Origin: Nocardia sp. NBC_01730
GTDB lineage: Bacteria; Actinomycetota; Actinomycetes; Mycobacteriales; Mycobacteriaceae
Direction: 5' to 3'
Length of the DNA stretch: 64,000 nucleotides
Assembly (NCBI RefSeq): GCF_035920445.1
Contig: NZ_CP109162.1
Coordinates: 1,922,001 to 1,986,000 of the forward strand
Each line of letters begins with the position of its first letter. Within the stretch, counting starts at the first letter, position 1. A program made the translations under genes and the position numbers. The notes below the pieces were generated by a model. It was not told the DNA's origin. It saw only the letters and a program-made list of their open reading frames with translations, and did not search any database. Of this stretch, positions 51,601-63,600 are shown one piece after another.

Positions 51601-54600
51601 GTGCAGCCGCTTCCGGCACCATTCCTCCACCTCGGCCCGGACCTCGGCGCTGGGCCACGAGTTGCGTGCGGCGAACGCGACGTAATCCCATACCGGCGAA
51701 CCCGGCTGGGACAACTCCAGATCGATGAGCGCGGTCTGTTCCCCATTACGCAGCATGTTGTCGAAGGCCGGATCACCGTGCAGGACACCGAGTTGCACAT
51801 CGTCGGGAGACTCGGGCTCCACGGTGAAAACCTCGTGCAGGCCCGGCATGCCCAGCTCACCATGGAGCCGGTCGTTCCAGTCGTCCGGGTCGTTGCGGTG
51901 TTTCCGGTCGTATTCGAGGCGGATACGCGCCACCTCGCGCACCAACCGTTGCTCCCACTCGACCCGGGTGGTGGGCAGCGATTGCCCGGCGTCATCCCAT
52001 TCCTCCGCGTGCAGCGCGTGCAGCAGATCGAGTTCAGCGAACAATGCCTCGGCGTTGGGCTGCCACGGTTCGTCCGGGGTCGGATGGCTGCCATCCAGAT
52101 GCTCGTGGATCAGGAAGCTCTCCGGGTAGGCATCTCGCGCACCGACGTGGTGCAGCTTCGGCACCCGGATCCCGGCTTTCTGGCACAGCGATACTGCTGC
52201 CGGTTCCCCGAAGACCAGGTCGATCCGGGGATCGAAATTGGGATTCAGTGTGTCGGTCGGAACCCGGATGACGAACTTGCGGCCGTTCGGCATCGTGATG
52301 AACCAGACCCCATGGTGGTTTCCGACGAACCGGGCCCGGTCGCGGACCAGGGTGGCGAAAAATTCGATCTCGAGATCGGTCAACGCGGGATCGGCGGTAT
52401 CGGTATCTTGCTGCGCAGCCCGGCGTCTGCGCCGAAGACCTGTCGTGGGAGCCGGCTGGGTTTCCGCAGCCGCAGCGCTCGCCTCGTCGGTATCCGCGGA
52501 CACACCGTCCAGCACACCCCACCACCGGCGCTCATCAGGCCAATCGTCCCGCGAGACCTCGAAATACGCCGCCATCTCGGTGAAGGTGGGCCGTGCCTCG
52601 GCCGGCCGGTCGAACCGGTCGAGCATCGGGTCGGCGACAACCTGGAGGCCCTGTGCGTTCAGCAGTTGCACAGTGCTTTCCCGCGATTCGGCCAGATGCT
52701 CCGGATCCGGATCCAGCCGCAGGCCATGCAGCGCCGCGACGTGAAAGCCGATCCGGTCATGGATGGGCATGATGACCCGCCCGCCCGCGCCGACGAGACC
52801 GCGCAGCCGCGGCACGAAGTGCTGCGCGAAATAGCCGTCCTCGAACCGTTTATGGACGAAGAGATGGTCGAACGTCACGGTGAGGTGACCATCCCCGTCG
52901 CGGTGGACATGAAACCGCATGTCGCCCGGTTCCCCGAGGCCCCACGGGCCGTCGTGGACGATCGTGGCCGACACGGTCAGACACCGGTTTCCGGTGTCAT
53001 CGGTGTACCGCGCGGCGGTCGGTATCAGGGTGTAGCCGCGCGGGCCATACTGCTGATCCAGTAGACCGGTCACGACGGAGAGCAGCTCGTCGTCACCGGG
53101 CAGCTCGGCAGCGGGCAGCACCAACTCCGGGCTTGTGGCGGCGAAGGGCTCAGTATCCTCTACCACCAGAGGTTCCTCCGGTAGCGGTTCCGCCCCCCGA
53201 GCCACGCGCATCATGTTAACCGCATACATCATCTCACCGCGAACCGCCCACAGCGACTTCGGTTCCCAGCCGCGTAGGCGGCACAGCCGTCGATAATCGG
53301 AATAGAACCGCCCGACCAAGGTCTCGGTCTTATCGGGATCCCATGCGATCTGCTCGACAAAGTTCCTGGAGTCGGCGTAGAGCGAGTCGAGACATGCCAT
53401 GGTCAGCAGCCGGTCCAACTCCGCCTCGCCACGGGCTCCGAAAAGACTGCGAACCTCGCTGCGGGTCTTGTTTTCGACGGCCTCGGCCCGATCCGGTGCC
53501 CAGGGTGTCCAGAGCATGGTCACGTAATCCCATAGCGGGTGGGTGATCGCGGCATTGTCCCAGTCGATCAAGGTGACCGTGCCGTCGATATCGTTGACGA
53601 TGACATTGTCGAAGGTCATGTCGTTGTGGTTGAGGCTGGGTCGCCAGCACTGGTCGTCGGTGTCCGGCGACCAAGCCTGGTGCGGCGCGAGCTGGAAAAG
53701 GGAATCCAGCCAGGGTGCGCGAATGCTGTAATTGCGCCGCTGGAAGTCCAGGTACAGGTGGAAATGCTCGGTGACCGTCCGCTTTTGCAGGTCCGGGGGC
53801 AGCGGCCGTTCCAGCAGTCGGCGCTTCAGTTCGAACATCTGGTCCAGTACGGCCTCCCAGTCCGAGTCGGTCGGTTTCGGGGTGCGCCCGTCTACATACC
53901 GTTTCATCTGGTAGGGGCCCCACTTGTACAACTCCGCCGGGACCTTGACCCCTGCCTCCCTGGCATGGTGCTCGGCGTCGGCCGCGTCGAACGGGAGTCG
54001 ACGGAACCAGCGGAAGACTCCGTCGGCCCGACTGGGATTGCGGGTCAGATCCTTCGCCACGGCGGTCGACGGCAGCAACCGGGATACGACCACCTGAATG
54101 CTTCGGTCCTCCGGATCGAACCGCACCCAGTCGAACCACGCCATTTTGTTGTTTCCTACCCGGGGAGGCCGGAGCGCGGCGCGCAGAACCAGCCTGGCGA
54201 CGGCCCTCGGATCATCCAGGATGCCGCTGCCCTCGCTCTCGATGTCGACCGGCAGCGATGCCGGTGCGGGCGGCGCGTCATCGGGCTGTTCCACCTGCGG
54301 CAGTTTGAAATTGCTCCATACGGCGCCCCCCGCGTCGGTCGCGGCGGCAACCTCGATGCGTCCCCACCACGAAGCGGGATCAGCGAGATGGGCGGCAACG
54401 TCATCGAGATCTACGCCGGCGTCAAGCAACTCCCGTGGTGTCGGGACATCACCCTCGCGCAGCCGTCGCCGAAACTGTGTTACGCGCTCGAGCACCGGCG
54501 AATCGCGATGCTCGAGCGCGCTCAGCACGACGTTGACGGCACGCCGGATTTCCTCGAGGTAGTCCTCGTCCCAGCCGAATCCGGCTCGGGCAGCTCCCGG

Positions 54601-57600
54601 CCCGTCGAAAACCTCCAGCCGGAGCTCGTCGGCACCCGCGTCGCGGGCAAAGTCGAGTGCGGGGTGATCGATCGGCGTAAATACATCGGCCGAATGACAG
54701 ATGGCGGTGATGCGGCCGGAGTCGTGCAGCTCGAAAATGAGCTGAGCATCGTCGTATTCGCGCGTACCGGCCATGACGATGGTGTCGACGTGGATCCGGG
54801 CCACAACGCCGGAACCCGACTCGCTCGGAGTCTCGCCTCGCATGCGAACCGGTTCCAACCGCAGCGGCCCGTCCCAGCGCTGTGGGGCCGCCAACATGGT
54901 CGGTATCTCCTGAGGGCCCACCTGAGTGCCAGAACGTCGGTAGTAAGTGAACAGTCGCTTGACCCAATGAGACGGGGACCCTACCGCGTCGAGCTCGGCA
55001 CGAACTTCGGCGGCAAGTGCCGTGGCAGGGGACGCACCCGGCATATACGACTCCAGCTCGCGCTCTGCCCACTCCTCCAGCAGGCGCCCAACCTCTTCCT
55101 CTGTGAAGGGTGGATCCAAGCGCGGGTCAGCGGCCTTGCACACACGGACGATATTGCGGTAGAAGGCGGGCAGGACATCCTCGACGGACACCATCTCCGC
55201 AGCGATCTTCTTGGGCAGTCGATACGCGTCGCCGCAGATCGACTTTCGTGCCTCCAGCACCACATACCGGTCGAAGTCGGTGACCGCGCCCGGCCCGAAA
55301 TGCTCCTCCAGCATGGCCTTGATCCTCTTTTCGACAAGGACCGCCGGGTCGGGCTCGGCACGGCCGATGACCGCTGGTTCTGCTTCGGCGCCTGCGTCGG
55401 CCTGGACTCCGAATTCACCTCGCTCGGTGTTGTCGCGCCAGTCGTTCCCGAGATAGTACCGGGCCCAATCCCAGGCGATCGGAGCAAATTGCGCGGACTT
55501 CGCATCGGTGAATCCGATGCGACCGTCGGCACCGCGGCGCATCTTGCGACGGATCGGGTTGCCGTGGGTGAACCCCATCGGACTCCCCGTCGTCGTCGCA
55601 TCGTCGTTCACCGGCATCCATGTGGCGGACAGCGGTATCCCTCCGGTCAGCGCATCCAGCCGGTGGTCGAGGTCGGCATGCTCCAGTCCGCGGAGTCGTT
55701 TCCGTTGCGTCGAGTCCCAGGAGCGTTGCGTCATAGCCGTATCGACGGGCAGCATGTGCAGCCGATACAGCTCCGGGAAGACATCTTCCGTCGTGCGCTC
55801 CCACCCTTCCTCCGGCCCGAACTCCTCTCCTGGGACGAACTGGTGAATCGTTACCCGCGTCGGAAAATCCCGCTCAGACGACTCGGAGTCGAAGAGCAGC
55901 CGCGGGCCGTGCACCCCGACCTCGTGGAACCTGTTCGAGACCTCGTCTGCCGACGCCGCCAGCTCGTCCAGGTCGAAGTTCAGCCGCTTCGCGTCGGGGA
56001 GATACACCCGGACCGTCACCTTTGGACCGGCAGCCGTGCCCATTCCGGGCCAGAGCGGCAGATGCCAGACACCGCACTGGTTTTCGTACTCGTCCGGTTC
56101 GGTAACGCCCACCCGCTCCATCACCCGAAGCACCTGGTCATGGGTGAGACGTCGATCCAGCCGCGATGGCACGGGCGCCACTGCGGCCGGCACGGAAGAA
56201 CATGGTTCGCTCAGCCACTGCGCTGAGTCCACGCTCGGCGCCAGGCCTGCGCGCAGTAGCTGGTTGCGATCGTGCAGCATATCGTCCGGCGGGTCATCAC
56301 CGATCCGCATCCGCAGCACATCCGCGCCCACCCCGCGCACGAAGTGGCGCACCAGGTCGAGGAATGAGCCCCGATCCGTGCCGCCACGAACACGCAGGTA
56401 CTCCGGCACGAACTCGACGGTCGGGCCTGGATCGACATAAGCGGTGACGGTCCCGTTGGTGCCGAGGTCGAAATGCAGGTCCACATCGCCGAACTCGGCC
56501 CGGCCGATCATCACGACGGCACGCATGCGCAGGCGTGACACCACATCACCGTCCGAGTCGACGGGTTCGTAGCGGGCATGGGTCACTTCCAGCCGGTGCG
56601 GATGGGAATACCACAGCTCGCTGCTGTTCAATCCGAGCAACCGCCGTTGGCCGGTTTCCGGATTCTCCAGCAGCGCACGAACCGAAACCGTGAGACTCGG
56701 TGCCAGCGGCTCATCGAGCCGAGGCGCGACCTCGACCCGATCCTGTCCGGACAGCCACCCCTGCGCGCTGAGCGCCGAGAACTTGTCGAGCAGGTGCTGG
56801 AATGTCGGATCGAGCATCCGATCGAGCAGAGCGGCACGGCGGACTATCTCGAGGTTCTCCCGGAACGCATGCAGTAGATCGACGGGCCGGACGGTGCTGT
56901 CGGTGACCGCCCGCGGCGACTGGAAAGCCTGCTCAATGGCCGCGATGCGCGCCTCGAGCCGGAGATAGCGATCGAAGTCCGCCAGCGCGGCCTCGCCGTG
57001 CAGCCGCCTGATGCGACGGAAACACCAATCGTGCACCTGCCACCGCACCTCGGGCGGCCAGGGGTTGCGGACTATGAGTGTGGCGTAGGTCCACTCCAGC
57101 GGCCCGGCTTCGGGGAATTCCCAGCCCGATAGTGCCAGCTCACCGTCCGGCGTCCGGATCAGGTTGCCGAGGGACGCTGCCCCGTGCAGGTGTACGGCAT
57201 GATCCTCATCGCCGGCCGGGTGCCGCTGTGGGAACACCTTGAACAGTTGAGGCAGCTCGAGCAATCCGAATCCCGGTCCGAGACTTGCGATGTCCGCCTC
57301 ACTGATGCGCAGTGAATAGCGAACGCGCTGCTCCCACTCGGCACGTGTCATCGTCGACGACGCTGGGGGCGGCGCGTCGGCCGGGACAAGCCGGTCGAAC
57401 AACTCGTCGGCGGCTTCCTCGCGAAACGACATGTCCGCGCCGACGAAGTCGGCGACCGTCAGCGGTGGTCCCGGGAAGTGTTCCTGAACGAAGAGATCGC
57501 CGCCCGTGTACAGAGTTCGCGGCATGCGAGCACCGATCTGCCCGGTGCCGCCCGAGGCCTGAGTACGGTCGAGGTTCCCACCTTCGGTAGCCGTTGTCGG

Positions 57601-60600
57601 GACGACCTTCATTGCGGCACTGACGATCTCGGGTATTTCGGCATCGAGATCGATGTCTCCGACCTGCCGAACAACAAGCACCTTCGCACCGGAGTACTCG
57701 GGACGCGGATCCGGCAGCAGCCACAGCCCGTCCGGACCGTCCCGATGATCCGGCTGTTGCGCATGCGTTTGCGCGCGCAGGATATCGACCTGCTCGAAGG
57801 TGATCGCCGGTTCGCCGACTGCCTCGCCTTCCGTCGGCTCCGGATCGGGTCCGGCTCGTGGTCCCTGCGGCGGCAGGCCACGCATCGGGCCTTCCGGGGC
57901 CGCGCGGCGGGCGATGATCGTGGCCCGGTTACGGCCTTTTCGGTAGCGGTATTTCGGTTTACCGTCGGCCTTGAAGACGATGGTGGAAACGGTCGTCACC
58001 CCGAGTGCCTCGCGCTCGGCCCACCACTCGTCGATCTCGTCCGGAGTTCGCCATTCCCGCACCGAGCCGTTGACTTCTTCTCGGATCACCACCTCGTCGC
58101 CGAACTTGGCCACCGCGAAGGCGTGCGCGCCGGTACCTCCGAAACTCATCGCGCCTGCGACGGCGCCGCCGTGCGACCGCACATGTTCGATGACCTTCGC
58201 CAGTGTCACCAGCCGGTCCCGTCGCGGACTCCATTCCCCGCCCAACGTGCTGGCGTATTCTTCCTCGGTCACCCCTTCCAGCCCGGCCCAGGCCGGCAGC
58301 GGCGGCCGGCTCTGCCTGCGCCAGCGCGGGCGCACGCTTTCGAGGAAATCGAACACCAAATCGACCGCCACCGGGGCGCATCCGCCGAATACCACCGGCT
58401 CGATCACCCGGAAATCTTCCGCGTCGGCGCGCAGTAACGCTATGCCGTAATCATCCAGGCGGTGCACCGCGCGGGCCTGCTTATCCCTGAACGACACGGC
58501 CGCCAGCCTGAACATCATGTCCGGAGTCGGCAGAAAATCGTCGGTCATCCGGCCGCCGCTCGACCACTGTTCGATCCGCGCCGAGCCGTCCGAGTCGACC
58601 CGCCGTACCAGCAGGCTGCGGTAACCGAATCCGTCGTTCCTCGTGCCCTCCAGCGGCGTTACGCACACCACCGCCGACACGCCGTCGCCGGAACCTGGTT
58701 GCCGCCGGTCCAGTTCCTCGCCCCACTCGTACAGTTCCGCGGCGGCCACGCCCACATTGCTCAGTAATTGGGTGCGCTCACCGCCGTAGGCCGCTTCGAT
58801 TTCGCTGACCGGCAATTGATCAACGGCCAGCCGGGACCACACGTGCATTACGGGCAGTCGATCGGAGGGACGTTTGTCGCGGACGACCATGGGCGGGCTC
58901 GGAGCGCCGACCGGCTCGGCCGGACTCGGAGCGTCGCCGGGCTCGGCACGTTCGGGCTCGTCATCGGCGTGCGAGAAGGCCGCCCGGTGCTTTTCGGCGA
59001 CGTCGTCGATGGGCTCACCGAGGAAGTGCCGCAGCGCCACCAGGGTGTCCACTTGCAGGGTGCCGCGGCCGGTGTCGTTGATGAGCCGGTCGACCTCCAG
59101 GAACATTCGGAACAGCATCATGTTCGGCCCGGCATGGTGCTGCGCGACGTAGCTGCCGTTTTCCCGGTGATCGAGCACCGCCATCTCGTAAGACCAGGTG
59201 TACAGCGCGGCCAACCCGACATCCAGGAACGCGACGACCTTGCCGGTTTCCGGATCGATCAGAATGTTCTCGCGTTTGAGGTCGCGCAGAATCAGCTGCC
59301 ACTGTTCCGGGAATGCCTTCCTGGCCAGTTCCCGCAGCCGCTCGAACACCGGTTCCGGGGAGCCCAGCAGTTCGAAGCGGCGGCGCATCTCCGAGTCCTG
59401 CATCAGTTTCCGGTACTGCTCCATCGAGCGGTCGATGATGAAATCCATCAACCCGGCCATGTCTCTGTCCGCCGGGTAGTCCGGATAGAGCTCGACGAGC
59501 TCGTTCAGCAGCGGTTGGATCGGCAATCGCTGCAGCTGTCGCAGCAGTTCGACCGCGCTTTCGACAATCCGCTTCTGAAAACGCTCCCATTCTGCCGGAG
59601 AAGGCACTTTCCCCGGAGCGCAACGCAAGATGAGAACCGGCTGGGTAGGAATAGTCCCGTCCCGACGTCGAATACCGGCCATCCGCAGTTCATCGACCGG
59701 AATTTTCCGCAATTCCTGCGGAATCCGTTTCACCCCATACGATTTCAAATAGTTCAAGATGAAGTGCTCATCGAAATACACGGGGTCCACCGATTCGACA
59801 TCCTTGGGTATCCGGACGATGGAGTCGCCCAGAATGTGGATGTCGTTGTTGAAACCCGCCAGGTGCAGTCCGTTGCGGACGGCATCGCGGATCAGTTTGA
59901 TCGAAGTCTCCCAATTCAGCATAACTCCACCGCCCGGCGCGACTCCCACGTAGTCCAATACCGGACGCAAGGGAACCGAAGCGGTCGGCGCCGACGGTTT
60001 GGGCAGCGGCCGGCCGGCCTGCACGGTGAGGTGATTCAGCCCGGTGACGATCGCTTCCGGCCGCTGTTCGGCCAGCTCCTCGATCGCCGCGGGCGAGTCC
60101 GATGAGGCCAACCCGACCGCGCCGAGACCGAAAGTCGCGGCCATCCGCATGTCGGCCACTCCGCCGACCAGGAGCAGCCTGTCGCGTCTCGGATCACCGA
60201 GCACCCGCAACGCTTCCCGGATCGGGTGCTGCTCGGGCCGGTTCCATTCGTCGTCACGCCCGATCGCCAGGATCTCCGCACCTTCCCGACGGCGCGGGTC
60301 GTGGCCCGCCAGGAAAGCACGGATCACCGCGGTGGAGGCATCGCCGACCACGATGACCCGAATACCCCGCTCGCGCAAGGTTTCCATCAGCTCCCGCGCA
60401 GCCTGATTTTCCGCGATCCGGCCGGCGGCCCGCATTTCCTCCCCGGATAGCACTGTCTCCACTCTGGCCTCCGCGGCCGGGTACAGCCGCCGCACGGCGG
60501 CAAGCAACCGGTAGGGGTCCGATAGTGCGGTGAGCTCCGGCGCCGATTCGACACCGGCATCGGTAACCGCTGCGCGCATCTCGTCGGCCACCGTCTGCGC

Positions 60601-63600
60601 CGCCGCGGTGGAAAAGAGATCGCAAACGACGCCATTGAATGGCAGCAGCACCCATTCGGCCCGGTCCACCAGTCTGTGCAGATCTGTTGGATTGTCCACC
60701 GAGACGATCGGCACCGACTTTGCCTCCGGCGGAATCGCCGTCCGGGAGTACAGCCGCCGGTAGCGCGAACGCTCCGGCGGCAGGTCCGGTTCGACCAGTT
60801 CCTCCGGATCCGCGACCGCTCGGAAGAACTCACGCGCTTGGCCCTGCAATTCGTACAGCTGCACCGGATCGAACGGCAGCGAATTCAACAGAGCCTGCTG
60901 CCACCTGCGGTAGCGTGCGCTACCATCGCCCACCCGCCGCACCCAATCGGAATGCGGAATCAGCACGCACTCTTCGAAATCTTCTATTGCACTGGGCTCT
61001 AGCCCTTCGTTTCGCAGCGCCCAATTCATCAACACCCGGGCCAGGAGGTGATTGGCATTGCGCCCGGCAGGATCTCGCTGGTCGTAACCGGGGTTCATCG
61101 GGTGCAGCGAGAAGATTCGGCGCGCCAGCTCGGCCGCCACTTCGAATGGATCGAAGCCGGGCGCGCCGGTCGTCCGGTTGTACCAGTCGCAGATCTTTTC
61201 CAGCTCGCTGTTGATCAGCCCAGTTCCATTGACCGAGTAGCCGATCACGTCCCGCCCGATCGAGTCGACCAGCTCTGACCGGTATTCCAGATCCGGGTGT
61301 CCATCGAATATGGCCGCCGGGCTGATACCGGGCAGACTCATCGGAGTCCATCGCTGCTCCGACGGGCGGGTGTCCACTTTTCCGGCTCGATCCGGTGCGG
61401 CCCAGCGCAGCAGCAGCGTATGCAGTCGCCGGATGAACGGAATCCTCAAAACCGCACCAGCACGGTCGGCCGCCCATCGAGCCGCCAGGTAACCGGCCCA
61501 TTCCTGAGCGCCGAGCATAAGTTCTGGCCGGCGCTGTCCGGCGAGAATCGCGCAGCTCCAATAGACCCTGTCCAGATACAAGGTCGATTCCAGGCTCAGC
61601 TGGCCTTCATCCCACAGGTTGTTGAGCGCCTCGAGCCGGTCGAGCACAGTATCGGTGAGTTCCCCGGACAGCAGGTCGGTCAGGCCCGGATCCGCCGCTA
61701 CCGCCGCCGCTCGGGCCGCTACCGCACTCGACCGGCGCAGGACGCACTCCGGCAACGAGATTCCGTAGGGCGCAAGCTCCGAAGACAATTCGGGCATCGA
61801 CCCGTCCGACACAAATCCGCGCCGCCCGAACAGCCGCATCGCCGCGGTTCCCAATGGCACCCGGACCGTGATGTCATCCTGCCCGAGATAGGCCGACGCC
61901 GCGGACAACAACCGGGATCCGATCCCCCGACCTTGCCACCCCTGCGACACATAAAGCGCGTCGATCTCATTGCCCTCGACACCGGCGAGGGCATGCGCGA
62001 ACCCGATGACCCGACCATCCGCAGAACGCGCCACGAACAACCCCGGGTCCCCGGATTCCACAAGCCGGTTCCAGTACTCCTCGTGGAAGCGACCCGGTTT
62101 GTCCCGGAGCAGATGCGACCATTTCTCGCCCGACTGTTGATGTACAACTGCTGAAGCCAGAATGAAAGTCCGGCTGAAATCGGCACCGTCCCCGGGCGCG
62201 GCCGATCCGATCGTCACCGCGTCGACATCACCCGCCCGATCCTCGACCTGGCCGACGAATTCGTCGCCGTCGTATACCGCCTCCGACGGGGATGAATCGG
62301 GCGCATTGTCGGGCCCGGTCGTGGCTTCCTCCTCCGGCATCCCCGTGATGATCCCGTCCGGGCCGGCCAGACGGTAGGCGGCTCGATCTCCTTCGCGGAA
62401 CGCGATTTTCGGGGTTGCGTACCGGTCGAAGCGAATGGCCGGCACGGTCCGGATATCGTCCGCGGCGTGGCTTGCCAGCCAGTCGGCGATCTTCTTGTCG
62501 CCGGTGTACTCGCGGACCACGCCCTCGGCATCGACTTCGCGGACCACCACCACGTTCTTGCCGTTGCGGCGGATGCACTTGACACCGAAGGCGTGGTGGC
62601 CCTGGTCGGCGAAGCTCATCACCGCGGCGATGGCACCGCCGTTGTCCCGCACATCGGCGATCGCCGCGGCCAGGTCGGGGTACTCGGTGGACCAGTCGCC
62701 ACCCACGGCCCGGGCGTAGTGCTCCGCACGCACGTTTCGAGCCGCAGCCAGATCCCGCACCTGCATCAGCATCGAGGCAGAGACCATCGGCCCATATAGC
62801 GACACCTCGTCAACCCACTCATTGATGAAGTCGGCCACCGGCGGGGCGCAGGCGTCGATCCCCGCCAGCTGGTCCTTGCGGGCGTATTCGAAGGTGCCAT
62901 CGGTATCCGCAGCCTGCGGCGAAGCCATGTCCGCCAAAGTTGCCGCCTGCGGCACATCGGTTTCGGGCGGCGCCTCCGGCAGGGTGGGATTCAGTTCGAA
63001 CGGCGAGTGCCACACCTGCGCGGCCTGCTCGTAGGCGTGGCCGTAGGCCAGCAGTGAGGCTTCGCTGAACGGGCGGCCCACCAGAGTCATGCCATATGGC
63101 TGCGTGGTCTTCGGGTCGTATCCGATGGGCAGGGCCAGGCGGGGGAAGCCGGCCTTGTTGCTGATCATCCAGTCCGCGCCGTCGAGGAATACCATCGCGT
63201 CCAGGTTGTGTTCGGCGAGTTGAGCTTCCAAGACTCTCCGGGAAACGTCTTGGCGCTCGGCGAGGTTGGCCTGGTACTCCCCCTTCGTCGCCGGGTCGTT
63301 CAGGTCCATGGCATTGGCATCGGCCAGGTCGGCGTATCCGTATTTCGGCGGATGCTGCTCGTAGTAGCGCTCGAGGTCGTCCACCGACTTGACCGGAGCA
63401 TCCGCAGGCAGCCCATCCAGGTATTCGTTGGTGCCGATCATGAAGTCGTACCATCCGGTAGGCAGCGTTTTCTCGACGGCGAACGGAGCCAATTCGACAA
63501 TCTTGGCGCCCTGTTGCCGCAACACCTCCAAGGCTTGGTCGAACGCTCTGCGCCTGGTCCCGGTCGCGGTATTCGCCACCACACCGATCCGCTTGCCCCG

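Noticed and set aside
53539..56226. An 895-codon plus-strand frame opposite the giant protein gene
   Set aside because: It is antisense to clear kinase and X domains and has no recognisable motif.
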